NCBI RefSeq assembly: GCF_029961145.1
Contig: NZ_JASBRG010000007.1
Location: forward strand, 910,155 to 974,154
Reading direction: 5' to 3'
Length of the DNA: 64,000 nucleotides
DNA from: Pinibacter soli
Lineage (GTDB): Bacteria; Bacteroidota; Bacteroidia; Chitinophagales; Chitinophagaceae
Position numbers and translations under genes: made by a program. The notes below the pieces were generated by a model. The model saw only the letters and a program-made list of their open reading frames with translations. It did no database searches and had not been told where the DNA came from. Positions 16,707 to 25,250 of the stretch are shown here, piece after piece. Numbering within the stretch: position 1 is the stretch's first letter; each line of letters opens with the position of its first letter.

Positions 16707-19700
16707 TTATGAATTAAGTGACATGCTTTTGGGTACATACTCTTTCTCCAGCATGAGTGTTATTGTAAAGCAGGTTTCAGGCTGATCATTGTGAGCAGCG
16801 TCATCACTGCGAAACGCAAGCTTTCCTCCATGCAACTCTATCAGGCTTTTTGAAAATGCCAATCCTATTCCTGTACCAGACGTTTTATTGATCGCATTAT
16901 CTGCCCTGTAAAAGGTACTAAAAATTCTGTCTTGATTCTCCTTTGGAATGCCCGGTCCATTGTCATGTACCGCTATGTCTATTTCCTTTGACCGCCTTGT
17001 AACTTTCACCCACACTTTTCCATGTTCGGGCGTAAACTTTAAAGCATTCGACAAGAGATTTGAAATAACAATTTCCAAATAATGTGAATCAAAATATACA
17101 GGGCAGCTTTTTTCCGAAGACTCAAAATGATAGGCGATCATTTTCTTGTTTGCCATCTCTTTAAACTTCCCAAATACCGAGTCAACAAATGGCACAATAT
17201 CATGCTGCTCGATTGTCAGCTTCATATGTCCGGTATCAATTTTACGAACCTCCAGCAGCTCTGTAGCAAGCTTCAAGAGGCGTTCTGCATTTGTTCTCAC
17301 CATTTCCAAAAGGCGATTATCTTCAGGCTTGCCCTGATTTCTCATTTGCAACATTTCCACCGGTCCCATGATCAATGACAACGGCGTGCGGATCTCGTGA
17401 GAAATATAAGTATAGAAATCCATTTTCATCTGATGCAATTCCTGCTGCTTTACAGAAATCATATGTTCATACTTCAGTTTTCTGCGAAGCGCCGTGCGTG
17501 ATGATATGACCCAAATGATAACAGACGCGATCAAAATGAACGCCAGCACATACAAAGCGTAAGCCCACCAGCTTTTCCAGGGAGGAGGAAGAATTGTTAT
17601 TGTCAAGACAGTCGGCGATTTCGTCCACACACCATCATTGTTGCTGGCTCTGATCAACAAACGGTAACGGTTCGGTGGCAGTCCATTGAATGTAGCCGAA
17701 TTATTGCTGGAAGTTTGCCAATCAGCATCGTATCCTTCCAGCTTATACACCGATCTGTTTTTGCTTGATTTAATAAAGTTCAAAATGGCGTAGTCTACAG
17801 TCAAAACGTTTTGATCATACTTCAATTGAATGTCCTTTGTTTCTAACATATTGGCAGAAAGAATACCAGTGCTATCCTGTTTTGACACAGCCTTGCCATT
17901 GACTGAAAGACCGGTTAGGGATACATTTGGAACAACACTATTGGTTTGAATATTCGCCGGATTAAACTCTACAAGTCCTTTAAAGGTTCCGAAAAACATC
18001 TCTCCGTTTCTATCCCTGAAATATGAATTATAATTAAACACGTTCGCAGGCAAACCATCTTCCACAGTGAAATTGTGCCACCCTTTCCTTGAGGGATCAA
18101 GAAGGCTCAAACCCTTATTGGTACTGATCCATAAATTTCCCTTATCATCGTTTAAAATGCCCGTCACCTTATTTCCCGCAAGGCCATCCGCGGTTGTAAA
18201 TGTTCCAAATACTTTTTTATCAGGATCATGAAATGTGAGTCCTTCGTACGTGCCTATCCAAATTTTACCCTGGACATCTTCAGCAATGCAATTGATATAA
18301 TCAGAAAGCATTCTTCCCTTCACATTGCTGCGCAGATAACCTGTAAGATCACTGCCATCAGCTTGCAACCTGCTCAGACCCTGGCGTGTACCGATCCAAA
18401 TATTATTTTTTGAATCTCGGAACAAACACGTTATTGCTTTACTGGTTAACCTGCGGTTTGGAAAAATATCTTCGAAATTCAGCACACGATTGGTTGCTAC
18501 ATCTATAATGTTTACGCCGGATTCCTCTGTCCCTGCCCAAACACGCCCTTTGCCATCATACAACAAAGCCATCACATCATTGGAATTAAGCGGGCCGCCT
18601 TTTGTGCCGCTATTGAACTCTTTTATTTTTTTTCCCGAAGAAGTAATAACATTGATGCCACCACCGTGCATTCCCACCCATACATTGTTTTGATTATCCC
18701 TCATCAATGTCTTTACCAGGTTTGAACTTAGAGAAGCTGGGTTGGTTTCGTCATTCCGGAATTGAGTGAACCTATTTGTTTTCCTGTTGAAAAAATCCAA
18801 TCCTTCCGCTTCGGTACCTACCCAAAGATTACCGGAACCGTCATCGATAATCGGGTTTACAACGTTGCTGGAAATTGTATTCTTTGCACCATTCTGGTAC
18901 ACTTTAAAGGGAGTAGAAATAGCTTCTGCAATATTAAGACCGCCAAAAAAGGTTGCCACCCACATCGATCCCTGCCGATCCTGTATGATGTCCCAGATGG
19001 AGTTAAAATTCAATGTGCGGTCATCTCCCGGGTCGTGCACATGTGTCTCAAACCTTAAGGAAACAGGATCCACAATATCCAATCCTTTTAAGGTGCCGAT
19101 CCAAAGTTTCCCATTTTTATCAAGGGTAATTTTGCGAATAAAATTACTGACTGGTCCTGCTGCAATGTTTTTATCCCGCGCAAAATGATTTACAACTTTA
19201 TAATCACGGGATATTCTGAAAACACCGCTTGCAAGCGTACCTGCCCATAAGTTCTGAAATTGATCCTCAGCAATAGCCGTTACTGTATTACCCTGCAAAA
19301 CATTATTGCCTATTTGCCAGCTGCAAGAAGCAGATGATTTAGACAGTGAGATCAACCCATTTGCAGTGCCTGCAAACATTTCCCCCGAAGTATTTTCGAA
19401 CAATGAGTTTACATCAAGAAGTGCCGAATCCTTAGTTTGAAGGGGAATAGATGTAAACTTAAAATCAAAATTGCCGGTGTTGGCAACAACGTTTATCCCA
19501 CCTTCCGTTCCTACCCACAAATTCTTTTTACTATCGAGAAATAAGTCCTTGATAACATTATGACAAAGGCTGTTTTTTTCCGTTGGAGAATGATAGAAAA
19601 CGCGAAACGAATCCAGCGCAACGTTGTAGACATACAGACCGTTGTTGGTGCCTATCCACAAATTATCGTGTTCATCAGCGCATAGCTGACTTATTTTGAT

Positions 19701-19994
19701 GCTTGCACCAATGAAATTATCGCGATAAAATGATTTGAAAATCCTGACCCTTTTGCCGTCATAGCGATTCAGTCCGTCCATTGTACCGGCCCATATAAAA
19801 CCTCTGTTATCCTGCGCAATAGACAACACGGACCCGGATGAAAGCCCATCTTCCACCGTAAGATGTTTGAATGTAAGTAAAGGCTGCGAAAATGCCACAC
19901 TTGTAAAGAGTAGCAGAAGCAGGCCGACTACTCCTGATATTGCGCGAACAATCTTCATTGGCTTAGTGTTTGGTACAGAAACAATCGTATTCAA
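16707..19994 (-). CDS. Periplasmic-propeller sensor histidine kinase
   Basis: The 1095-residue protein has a signal anchor (VVGLLLLLFTSVAFSQ), then about fourteen two-component propeller repeats of the form LWIGTNNGLYVYN or WVGTEGGINVV up to about residue 690, a Y_Y_Y domain, a transmembrane segment (YALYVLAFILIASVIIWVIS), and a kinase core. The kinase has the H-box SHEIRTPLSLIMGPVEML with His866, N-box SNLLSNALKFTP, and G-boxes DNGPGIP and GTGIGLAFSK. It stops directly after the ATPase domain and lacks the receiver and AraC domains usual in hybrid systems. Such sensors bind oligosaccharides in the periplasm. An internal ATG at 19958 (MKIVRAISG) is the more likely start. Confidence 0.92.
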   Translation of the reverse strand: MNTIVSVPNTKPMKIVRAISGVVGLLLLLFTSVAFSQPLLTFKHLTVEDGLSSGSVLSIAQDNRGFIWAGTMDGLNRYDGKRVRIFKSFYRDNFIGASIKISQLCADEHDNLWIGTNNGLYVYNVALDSFRVFYHSPTEKNSLCHNVIKDLFLDSKKNLWVGTEGGINVVANTGNFDFKFTSIPLQTKDSALLDVNSLFENTSGEMFAGTANGLISLSKSSASCSWQIGNNVLQGNTVTAIAEDQFQNLWAGTLASGVFRISRDYKVVNHFARDKNIAAGPVSNFIRKITLDKNGKLWIGTLKGLDIVDPVSLRFETHVHDPGDDRTLNFNSIWDIIQDRQGSMWVATFFGGLNIAEAISTPFKVYQNGAKNTISSNVVNPIIDDGSGNLWVGTEAEGLDFFNRKTNRFTQFRNDETNPASLSSNLVKTLMRDNQNNVWVGMHGGGINVITSSGKKIKEFNSGTKGGPLNSNDVMALLYDGKGRVWAGTEESGVNIIDVATNRVLNFEDIFPNRRLTSKAITCLFRDSKNNIWIGTRQGLSRLQADGSDLTGYLRSNVKGRMLSDYINCIAEDVQGKIWIGTYEGLTFHDPDKKVFGTFTTADGLAGNKVTGILNDDKGNLWISTNKGLSLLDPSRKGWHNFTVEDGLPANVFNYNSYFRDRNGEMFFGTFKGLVEFNPANIQTNSVVPNVSLTGLSVNGKAVSKQDSTGILSANMLETKDIQLKYDQNVLTVDYAILNFIKSSKNRSVYKLEGYDADWQTSSNNSATFNGLPPNRYRLLIRASNNDGVWTKSPTVLTITILPPPWKSWWAYALYVLAFILIASVIIWVISSRTALRRKLKYEHMISVKQQELHQMKMDFYTYISHEIRTPLSLIMGPVEMLQMRNQGKPEDNRLLEMVRTNAERLLKLATELLEVRKIDTGHMKLTIEQHDIVPFVDSVFGKFKEMANKKMIAYHFESSEKSCPVYFDSHYLEIVISNLLSNALKFTPEHGKVWVKVTRRSKEIDIAVHDNGPGIPKENQDRIFSTFYRADNAINKTSGTGIGLAFSKSLIELHGGKLAFRSDDAAHNDQPETCFTITLMLEKEYVPKSMSLNS

Positions 19995-20077
19995 ACTTAA
20001 CGAAATTCCTATTAGGAATTAAAAATTCAATGTCCACCTCATTGACGAAAGTTAGCAATCGCCGGTTTTGCACAAAA

Positions 20078-20117
20078 CAAAACACCTGACGCGGTTCCAA
20101 TCCTGCCAGGTGTTTTG
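20078..20117 (-). terminator. Intrinsic terminator after the CBM9-like gene
   Basis: A perfect 11-bp inverted repeat, CAAAACACCTG with CAGGTGTTTTG, has an 18-bp loop. On the minus strand a T-rich stretch follows. It lies between the CBM9-like gene and the sensor kinase, both on the minus strand. Confidence 0.7.
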
Positions 20118-20218
20118 CACTGTAGAGAATTCCTATTTGTTAGTTCTTAATTCCTAATAAACAATCACGCATAAAAGAAGAGCTGATCACTTTAGGTCCG
20201 AAACGTTCATGCGTTTTG

Positions 20219-20875
20219 TCAATTGAATTCAAGCATTCCGAAATATTCCGGCAGATGAAAATTGGGCACCGGCGATTCTATATCCGACCACGCCACGAAA
20301 TGCGGATCAATTAACAGATCACCGCATTTGTAAAAATTCGCGTCACAGCTAATGCCGTTCAACTTACCAATAGATGAATGAGCAAAGCAGCCGACAGGAA
20401 TAGCCGCAGCAAGTTCCCATTGAATATCATCATGTTCATTTCGAATGATGCTGGCATGCGTAACAATTTGTTTCATGACATTCATTTCCAAAAACTTTCT
20501 TTCAGTTTTTGAGGGCCCGAAAGCAGCCAGGAAAGTACCAAGGCAGTTGAATTCAAAATTGTAGTAACCACCGTCGCCATCAAAGGACACAAAAAATTCA
20601 ACACATGCATCTTCCCAAACCGGTCCTTGCAGCTGGTTTGCATGGGCACGTATCTCTTTTTCCTTTACGAAATATTTCAGGTATATACAATCATGTGAAT
20701 GCGCTATAGAAAAGGAAACCTCAGGCGCATAACCATATTCTTTCCACGGGCAATACTTCATTGTATGTCTGTCCAGCCCATCCATAACGTCCGATATTTT
20801 CTTTATTCCTTCCTTGCAAAGTTGAACCGGAACAAACCTGGTTTTTATTTTCTCTTTTACCCGTGCGACATCCAT
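20219..20875 (-). CDS. Carbohydrate-binding family 9-like protein
   Basis: The frame is open from 20929, but MDVARVKEKIKTRF at 20875 is the more natural start and gives 218 residues. The sequence shows the CBM9-like fold seen in small Bacteroidota proteins: YGYAPEVSFSIAHSHDCIYLKYFV, then VWEDACVEFFVSFDGDGGYYNFEFNCLGTFLAAFG, and a C-terminal FYKCGDLLIDPHFVAWSDI. These proteins are often found in glycan loci, but their ligand and location are not established. No clear signal peptide is visible. Its gene lies between the sensor kinase and the divergent permease operon. Confidence 0.75.
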   Translation of the reverse strand: MDVARVKEKIKTRFVPVQLCKEGIKKISDVMDGLDRHTMKYCPWKEYGYAPEVSFSIAHSHDCIYLKYFVKEKEIRAHANQLQGPVWEDACVEFFVSFDGDGGYYNFEFNCLGTFLAAFGPSKTERKFLEMNVMKQIVTHASIIRNEHDDIQWELAAAIPVGCFAHSSIGKLNGISCDANFYKCGDLLIDPHFVAWSDIESPVPNFHLPEYFGMLEFN

Positions 20876-21088
20876 AATGGCATTTTTTTTATAAAAACAT
20901 GAATAATAACCGCTGATAAATTTGATCATTACTTCCCTTGCAAAGGGGTTAGAAATGTATCTAATTAGGGGCAGAAATGTATTTTCATAGTAACAATCAC
21001 TTCAAAACTCCTTTTTTCGCTTATCCGTTCGACAATAACCCTCGTGACAATGATATTCCAAACATACTATCATCTTGCTTTAAAAAAT

Positions 21089-21102
21089 TGCGCAAACGGT
21101 TG
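21089..21102 (+). promoter_or_regulatory. Candidate activator site upstream of permease (motif copy 2)
   Basis: The site is TGCGCAAACGGTTG and lies 53 bp upstream of the permease ATG. Twelve of fourteen bases match the copy upstream of the sulfatase at 15715. The position, upstream of a likely -33/-7 region (TACTTTAG near 21133), fits an activator site. The response regulator encoded between the two copies is the obvious candidate binder (inference). Confidence 0.5.
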
Positions 21103-21154
21103 ATATGATTTGCTATCAAGCTTATGATTACTTTAGGTTAGAAAATAAAAATGC

Positions 21155-22447
21155 ATGAAAAATAAACAACCAGGCTCAGCCAATGTAATGGCCATTATGG
21201 GACTACTGTTCTTTGTATTTGGATTTGTAACATGGCTGAACGGGCCGCTCATTACGTATGTAAAACTTGCGTTTGAACTGGACTCAGATTCAAAGGCATT
21301 CATGGTTACCACTGCATTTTACATGGCCTATTTTTTTCTGGCACTTCCCTCTTCGTGGATACTTGAAAAAACAGGTATGAAGAAAGGCATGAGCCTTGGC
21401 TTACTTGTGATGGCAATTGGAACGTTTATTTTTGGACAGTTTGCCACACACCGCAATTATCCAATGTCCCTGACCGGATTATTCGTAATCGGCTCAGGGC
21501 TTTCATTGCTGCAAACCGCATCAAATCCATACCTCAGCATTATTGGCCCTATTGAAAGTGCTGCACGCCGTATCAGTATTGTGGGCATCTGCAATAAGGT
21601 GGCGGGCATCATCAGTCCCATGTTGATCAGCGGACTCATCCTGAAAGGTGTAACCACTCTTGAAGACAAAGTAAAAGCCACTACCGATGCAGCTCAACGC
21701 AATGTCATCCTGGATGAATTTTCTCAAAAAATATACATACCGTATTTGTGCATGTCGGTGCTGTTGTTAATCCTTGCTGCCTGGATCTTAAAATCTTCCT
21801 TACCTGAAGTGAAGGCTTCAGAACAAAACAAACAAACATCAACTGATGGTTCTGAAAAAAACAGTCTGTTCCAGTTTCCTCATTTGTGGTTGGGTGCTTT
21901 GTGCATATTTGTTTATGTGGGCGTGGAAGTAATGGCCGGTGACGCGATCGGCACTTACGGCAAAGGCTTCCATATTCCAACAGAAGAAACAAAATATTTT
22001 ACTTCCTACACACTTGCTGCGATGCTGCTGGGTTACTTGATTGGCTTGTTCACCATTCCAAAATACATTTCACAACAAGCGGCTCTGAAATACTCTGCTA
22101 TTCTTGGTATATGTTTTAGCGGTGCAGCATTTGTTTCCAGTGGATATGTTTCCGTTTTCTTTGTTGCGATGCTTGGCTTAGCCAACGCAACCATGTGGCC
22201 CGCAATTTTCCCCCTTGCCATCAATGGTCTGGGGAAATTCACCGAAAAAGGATCAGCTATTCTGATCATGGGCATCGCCGGCGGCGCCATTATTCCTAAA
22301 CTTTTCGCAAGCCTCAAAGAAGTTTATCATTTCCAGGCTGTCTTTTTTGTACTCATGGCCACATGCTATTTGTTCATTCTTTACTTTGCTGTGAAGGGAT
22401 ATAAGACAGGCCAAAAACAACTTACACTTGAACCTCAATACACTTAA
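21155..22447 (+). CDS. Sugar MFS transporter, FucP/GluP family
   Basis: The 430-residue membrane protein has the FucP-family N-terminal pattern (LLFFVFGFVTWLNGPLITYVK, then FMVTTAFYMAYFFLALPSSW) and about twelve membrane segments. It has the segment LLQTASNPYLSIIGPIESAARRI that is typical of the glucose/galactose and N-acetylglucosamine branch rather than the fucose branch. The substrate is thus probably a hexose or hexosamine, not fucose. The gene is the first of a likely operon with a nucleotidyltransferase 4 bp downstream. Confidence 0.85.
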   Translation: MKNKQPGSANVMAIMGLLFFVFGFVTWLNGPLITYVKLAFELDSDSKAFMVTTAFYMAYFFLALPSSWILEKTGMKKGMSLGLLVMAIGTFIFGQFATHRNYPMSLTGLFVIGSGLSLLQTASNPYLSIIGPIESAARRISIVGICNKVAGIISPMLISGLILKGVTTLEDKVKATTDAAQRNVILDEFSQKIYIPYLCMSVLLLILAAWILKSSLPEVKASEQNKQTSTDGSEKNSLFQFPHLWLGALCIFVYVGVEVMAGDAIGTYGKGFHIPTEETKYFTSYTLAAMLLGYLIGLFTIPKYISQQAALKYSAILGICFSGAAFVSSGYVSVFFVAMLGLANATMWPAIFPLAINGLGKFTEKGSAILIMGIAGGAIIPKLFASLKEVYHFQAVFFVLMATCYLFILYFAVKGYKTGQKQLTLEPQYT

Positions 22448-22451
22448 AATA

Positions 22452-23369
22452 ATGGAAGCAACTTTAGTAGTTCTTGCTGCCGGCATGGCATCGAGATATG
22501 GAAGCCTTAAACAAATTGATAAATTTGGTCCGGCGGGAGAAAGCATCATTGACTATTCAATTTACGATGCCATTGAAGCAGGTTTTAACACAGTCGTGTT
22601 TGTTATTCGCGAAGAGTTTGAAGCAGAATTTAAAGAAATATTCGAACCACGTTTTGGAAATCGCATCAACATACGTTATGCGTATCAAAACCTTGAATCA
22701 TTTACAGGCAATCATATCATTCCCGCAACCCGCACAAAGCCATGGGGAACGGGCCACGCAGTATTGTGTACACGCAATGAAGTGAGCGGGCCGTTTGCAA
22801 TGATCAACGCAGACGACTTTTACGGGAAAGATGCGTTCAAAAAAGCATATGCATTCTTAACAAAAGAAGCATCGGATCATTTGTGGGCAAATATTTGCTA
22901 CGAACTGCCAAACACACTTTCTGATCATGGCTCTGTAAGTCGTGGTATTTGCGAAATCAATACAGATGGAAATATCACTTCAGTAACAGAAAGAACAAAA
23001 GTATTTCGCCAGGGAAATCAAATAGTTTGTGAAGAGCCGGAAGGATTGTTGCCGATCAATGAAGGAGCCAAAGCATCAATGAATTTCTGGTGTTTCTCTG
23101 AAAGTGTTTTTGATTCGCTATCATCGATGTTTGATACTTTCCTTAGTCAGCACATGAATGAACTAAAATCAGAATTTTATATTCCATCTGTTGCAGACGA
23201 ATTCATTAAGCAGGGAACGGGCCAGATCAAAGCAGTCACTACTTCTGAGAAATGGTTTGGCGTTACCTACAAAGAAGACAAACCAATCGTGCAGGACTGC
23301 ATCAACACTTTAGTAGAAAGCAATTGCTATCCTGCTGCGTTGTGGCCGGAAAAAGTATTTCAACAATAA
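22452..23369 (+). CDS. Sugar-phosphate nucleotidyltransferase family protein
   Basis: Starting at 22452 gives 305 residues beginning MEATLVVLAAGMASRYGSLK, the nucleotide-binding signature of NTP-transferases. ALK and DKFGPAGE-type sequence follows, and INADDFYG carries the metal-binding Asp. The family joins a sugar 1-phosphate to a nucleotide. The start follows the permease stop by 4 bp, so the genes are co-transcribed. With the phosphoglucosamine mutase downstream the pair could make a nucleotide sugar, but substrate is not evident. Confidence 0.8.
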   Translation: MEATLVVLAAGMASRYGSLKQIDKFGPAGESIIDYSIYDAIEAGFNTVVFVIREEFEAEFKEIFEPRFGNRINIRYAYQNLESFTGNHIIPATRTKPWGTGHAVLCTRNEVSGPFAMINADDFYGKDAFKKAYAFLTKEASDHLWANICYELPNTLSDHGSVSRGICEINTDGNITSVTERTKVFRQGNQIVCEEPEGLLPINEGAKASMNFWCFSESVFDSLSSMFDTFLSQHMNELKSEFYIPSVADEFIKQGTGQIKAVTTSEKWFGVTYKEDKPIVQDCINTLVESNCYPAALWPEKVFQQ

Positions 23370-23404
23370 ACTTATTATTTAACGAATTGTGTAAAATAAA
23401 ATAC

Positions 23405-23566
23405 ACAGTTAACCGCAAAGAACGCTAAGGATGCGCAAAGAGAGCAAAGGTTTTAAAGTGATGGAGATTCTTTCGGAATATGAAATAATCATAAGCTGGA
23501 AAGAATATCAGGCAATCAACAAACCCTTCTTTTCTTTGCGCTGCCTTTGCCCCCTTTGCAGTTAAA
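23405..23566. repeat. Inverted repeat with CGCAAAG units
   Basis: The left arm (23405-23450) contains GCAAAG, GCTAAGG, GCGCAAAG and GCAAAGG units spaced by 9-10 nt. The right arm (about 23533-23566) is the near reverse complement, with TTTGCG and CCTTTGC units. About 80 bp separates the arms. It occupies the gap between the nucleotidyltransferase and the phosphoglucosamine mutase. Confidence 0.75.
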
Positions 23567-23588
23567 TAAAAAGGCAAACGAAAACAAT

Positions 23589-24956
23589 ATGTCACTCATC
23601 AAAAGTATTTCAGGCATCAGAGGAACCATTGGCGGCAAGCCCGGTGAAAACTTCACTCCGGTAGACATTGTGAAATTTACTGCAGCTTATGGCTCGTGGC
23701 TGCTTGAAAAAGGCAAGGGCAAAAAAGTTGTTGTAGGCCGCGACGGACGTATGAGCGGCTCAATGGTAAACCAACTTGTTGTGAATACACTACTCGGCCT
23801 TGGTATAGATGTTCTTGATGCCGGGCTCAGCACCACGCCTACGGTTGAAATGGCTGTAGTTTGGGAAGAAGCCGATGGAGGCATTATTCTCACAGCAAGC
23901 CACAACCCAATGCAGTGGAACGCTCTTAAACTCCTCAACAATCACGGCGAATTCATCAGTGCTGAAGATGGCTTGAATATTCTTGAAAAAGCCACTAATG
24001 AAAGATTTGAATTTGCCAATGTAAACTCACTCGGCAAATTATCCCAGATAGATTCAGTGATCGAAAAACATATTGAGTCCATTATAGAACTGAAATATGT
24101 TGACAAAACAGCGATCCAAAAAAAAGGATTCAAAGTTGTAGTTGATGTGATCAATTCGACCGGCGCAATTGCAATTCCCAAGCTATTGGAATCATTGGGA
24201 GTACAAAACGCCATCATTATAAACGGTGACATTACAGGCAATTTTGCGCACAATCCGGAACCTCTTCCTGAGCATTTAACACAACTATGTGAAGCGGTAA
24301 AAACACACAATGCAGATTTCGGCATTTCTGTAGATCCTGATGTAGACAGGCTTTGCTTTGTGTGCGAAGACGGAACTTTCTTTGGAGAAGAATATACTTT
24401 GGTTGCTGTAGCAAATTATGTTTTGCAATTTCAGAAAGGTTCTACTGTAAGCAATCTAAGCAGCTCAAGAGCCTTAAGAGACATTACACGTGAACAAGGC
24501 TGCAACTACTATGCAGCAGCTGTTGGCGAAGTGAATGTGGTGAAAAAAATGAAAGAAGTAAACGCTGTTATTGGTGGCGAAGGAAATGGCGGCATCATTT
24601 TGCCGGAGCTGCACTATGGTCGCGATGCTTTGGCAGGTGTGGCTTTATTCCTTTCGGCACTGGCCAAATTTGAAGGAACGATTTCTGCATTCCGCAAAAC
24701 CTTCCCCGATTATCATATGGCCAAAAAGAAAGTTGACCTTGCAGCTGATGTACAGATTACAGACGTACTTGCAAAGGTTCAATCGGCTTATGCTGACCAA
24801 AAACTAAATACAGAAGATGGTTTGAAAATAGATTTGCTAGATGGCTGGATACATTTAAGGGCATCAAACACAGAGCCGATCATAAGGATATACACGGAGG
24901 CTACAACCAAAGAAACTGCGGAACAATTCGCAAATGATGTAATGAATATTTTATAA
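23589..24956 (+). CDS. glmM: Phosphoglucosamine mutase
   Basis: Start at 23589 (MSLIKSISGIRGTIGG) gives 455 residues, normal for the bacterial and archaeal-like phosphohexomutase group. Key sites are the phosphoserine loop TASHNPMQWNA with Ser104, the metal loop DPDVDRLCFV, the sugar-binding loop GGEGNGGII, and the phosphate-binding RASNTEPIIRIY. It interconverts glucosamine 6- and 1-phosphate, supplying UDP-GlcNAc synthesis. It follows the nucleotidyltransferase after a repeat-filled gap. It may be the housekeeping enzyme rather than a catabolic one. Confidence 0.85.
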   Translation: MSLIKSISGIRGTIGGKPGENFTPVDIVKFTAAYGSWLLEKGKGKKVVVGRDGRMSGSMVNQLVVNTLLGLGIDVLDAGLSTTPTVEMAVVWEEADGGIILTASHNPMQWNALKLLNNHGEFISAEDGLNILEKATNERFEFANVNSLGKLSQIDSVIEKHIESIIELKYVDKTAIQKKGFKVVVDVINSTGAIAIPKLLESLGVQNAIIINGDITGNFAHNPEPLPEHLTQLCEAVKTHNADFGISVDPDVDRLCFVCEDGTFFGEEYTLVAVANYVLQFQKGSTVSNLSSSRALRDITREQGCNYYAAAVGEVNVVKKMKEVNAVIGGEGNGGIILPELHYGRDALAGVALFLSALAKFEGTISAFRKTFPDYHMAKKKVDLAADVQITDVLAKVQSAYADQKLNTEDGLKIDLLDGWIHLRASNTEPIIRIYTEATTKETAEQFANDVMNIL

Positions 24957-24964
24957 TACATGAA

Positions 24965-24981
24965 GAGATGCTTCGCATCTC
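24965..24981. terminator. Hairpin directly after glmM
   Basis: GAGATGC-TTC-GCATCTC is a perfect 7-bp stem eight bases after the stop codon. No long T-run follows, so it may be an mRNA 3' end structure rather than a full terminator. Confidence 0.45.
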
Positions 24982-24986
24982 AAATC

Positions 24987-25069
24987 TTACCACTAAGGCA
25001 CTAAGGACACTAAGTTTCACTAAGGACCTGTCTTAGTGAAACTTAGTGTCCTTAGTGCCTTAGTGGTAA
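24987..25069. repeat. Long perfect palindrome with ACTAAG units (copy 1)
   Basis: A 38-bp arm (24987-25024) and its exact reverse complement (25032-25069) flank a 7-bp loop. The arm repeats ACTAAG at spacings of 8, 9 and 10 nt. A diverged second copy is at 28615-28711. Confidence 0.9.
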
Positions 25070-25099
25070 AAAAACACTCGCACTATTGGAGTGCATTAA

Positions 25100-25163
25100 G
25101 CCCGAGGGGTCTGGGTATCTCATATTGTTGTTGTTGTTAAATCTCCACTCAGATCCCTCGGGC
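25100..25163. repeat. GC-rich inverted repeat with CCCGAGGG arms
   Basis: GCCCGAGGGGTCTG (25100-25113) pairs with CAGATCCCTCGGGC (25150-25163) with one mismatch. The loop contains a short TTG microsatellite. It is inside the 294-bp gap upstream of the DUF4861 gene, which holds no gene. Confidence 0.7.
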
Positions 25164-25250
25164 CTGTAAATGACAAGTATCTTTCATCTCTATACAAAAT
25201 AACTTACTTATCTTCCTGCCACCGAATCAATAACCGGCATTTAAACCAAC

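Noticed and set aside
18766-19188. Plus-strand frame of 140 codons opposite the sensor kinase
   Set aside because: It is antisense to regularly spaced propeller repeats and shows only their complement.
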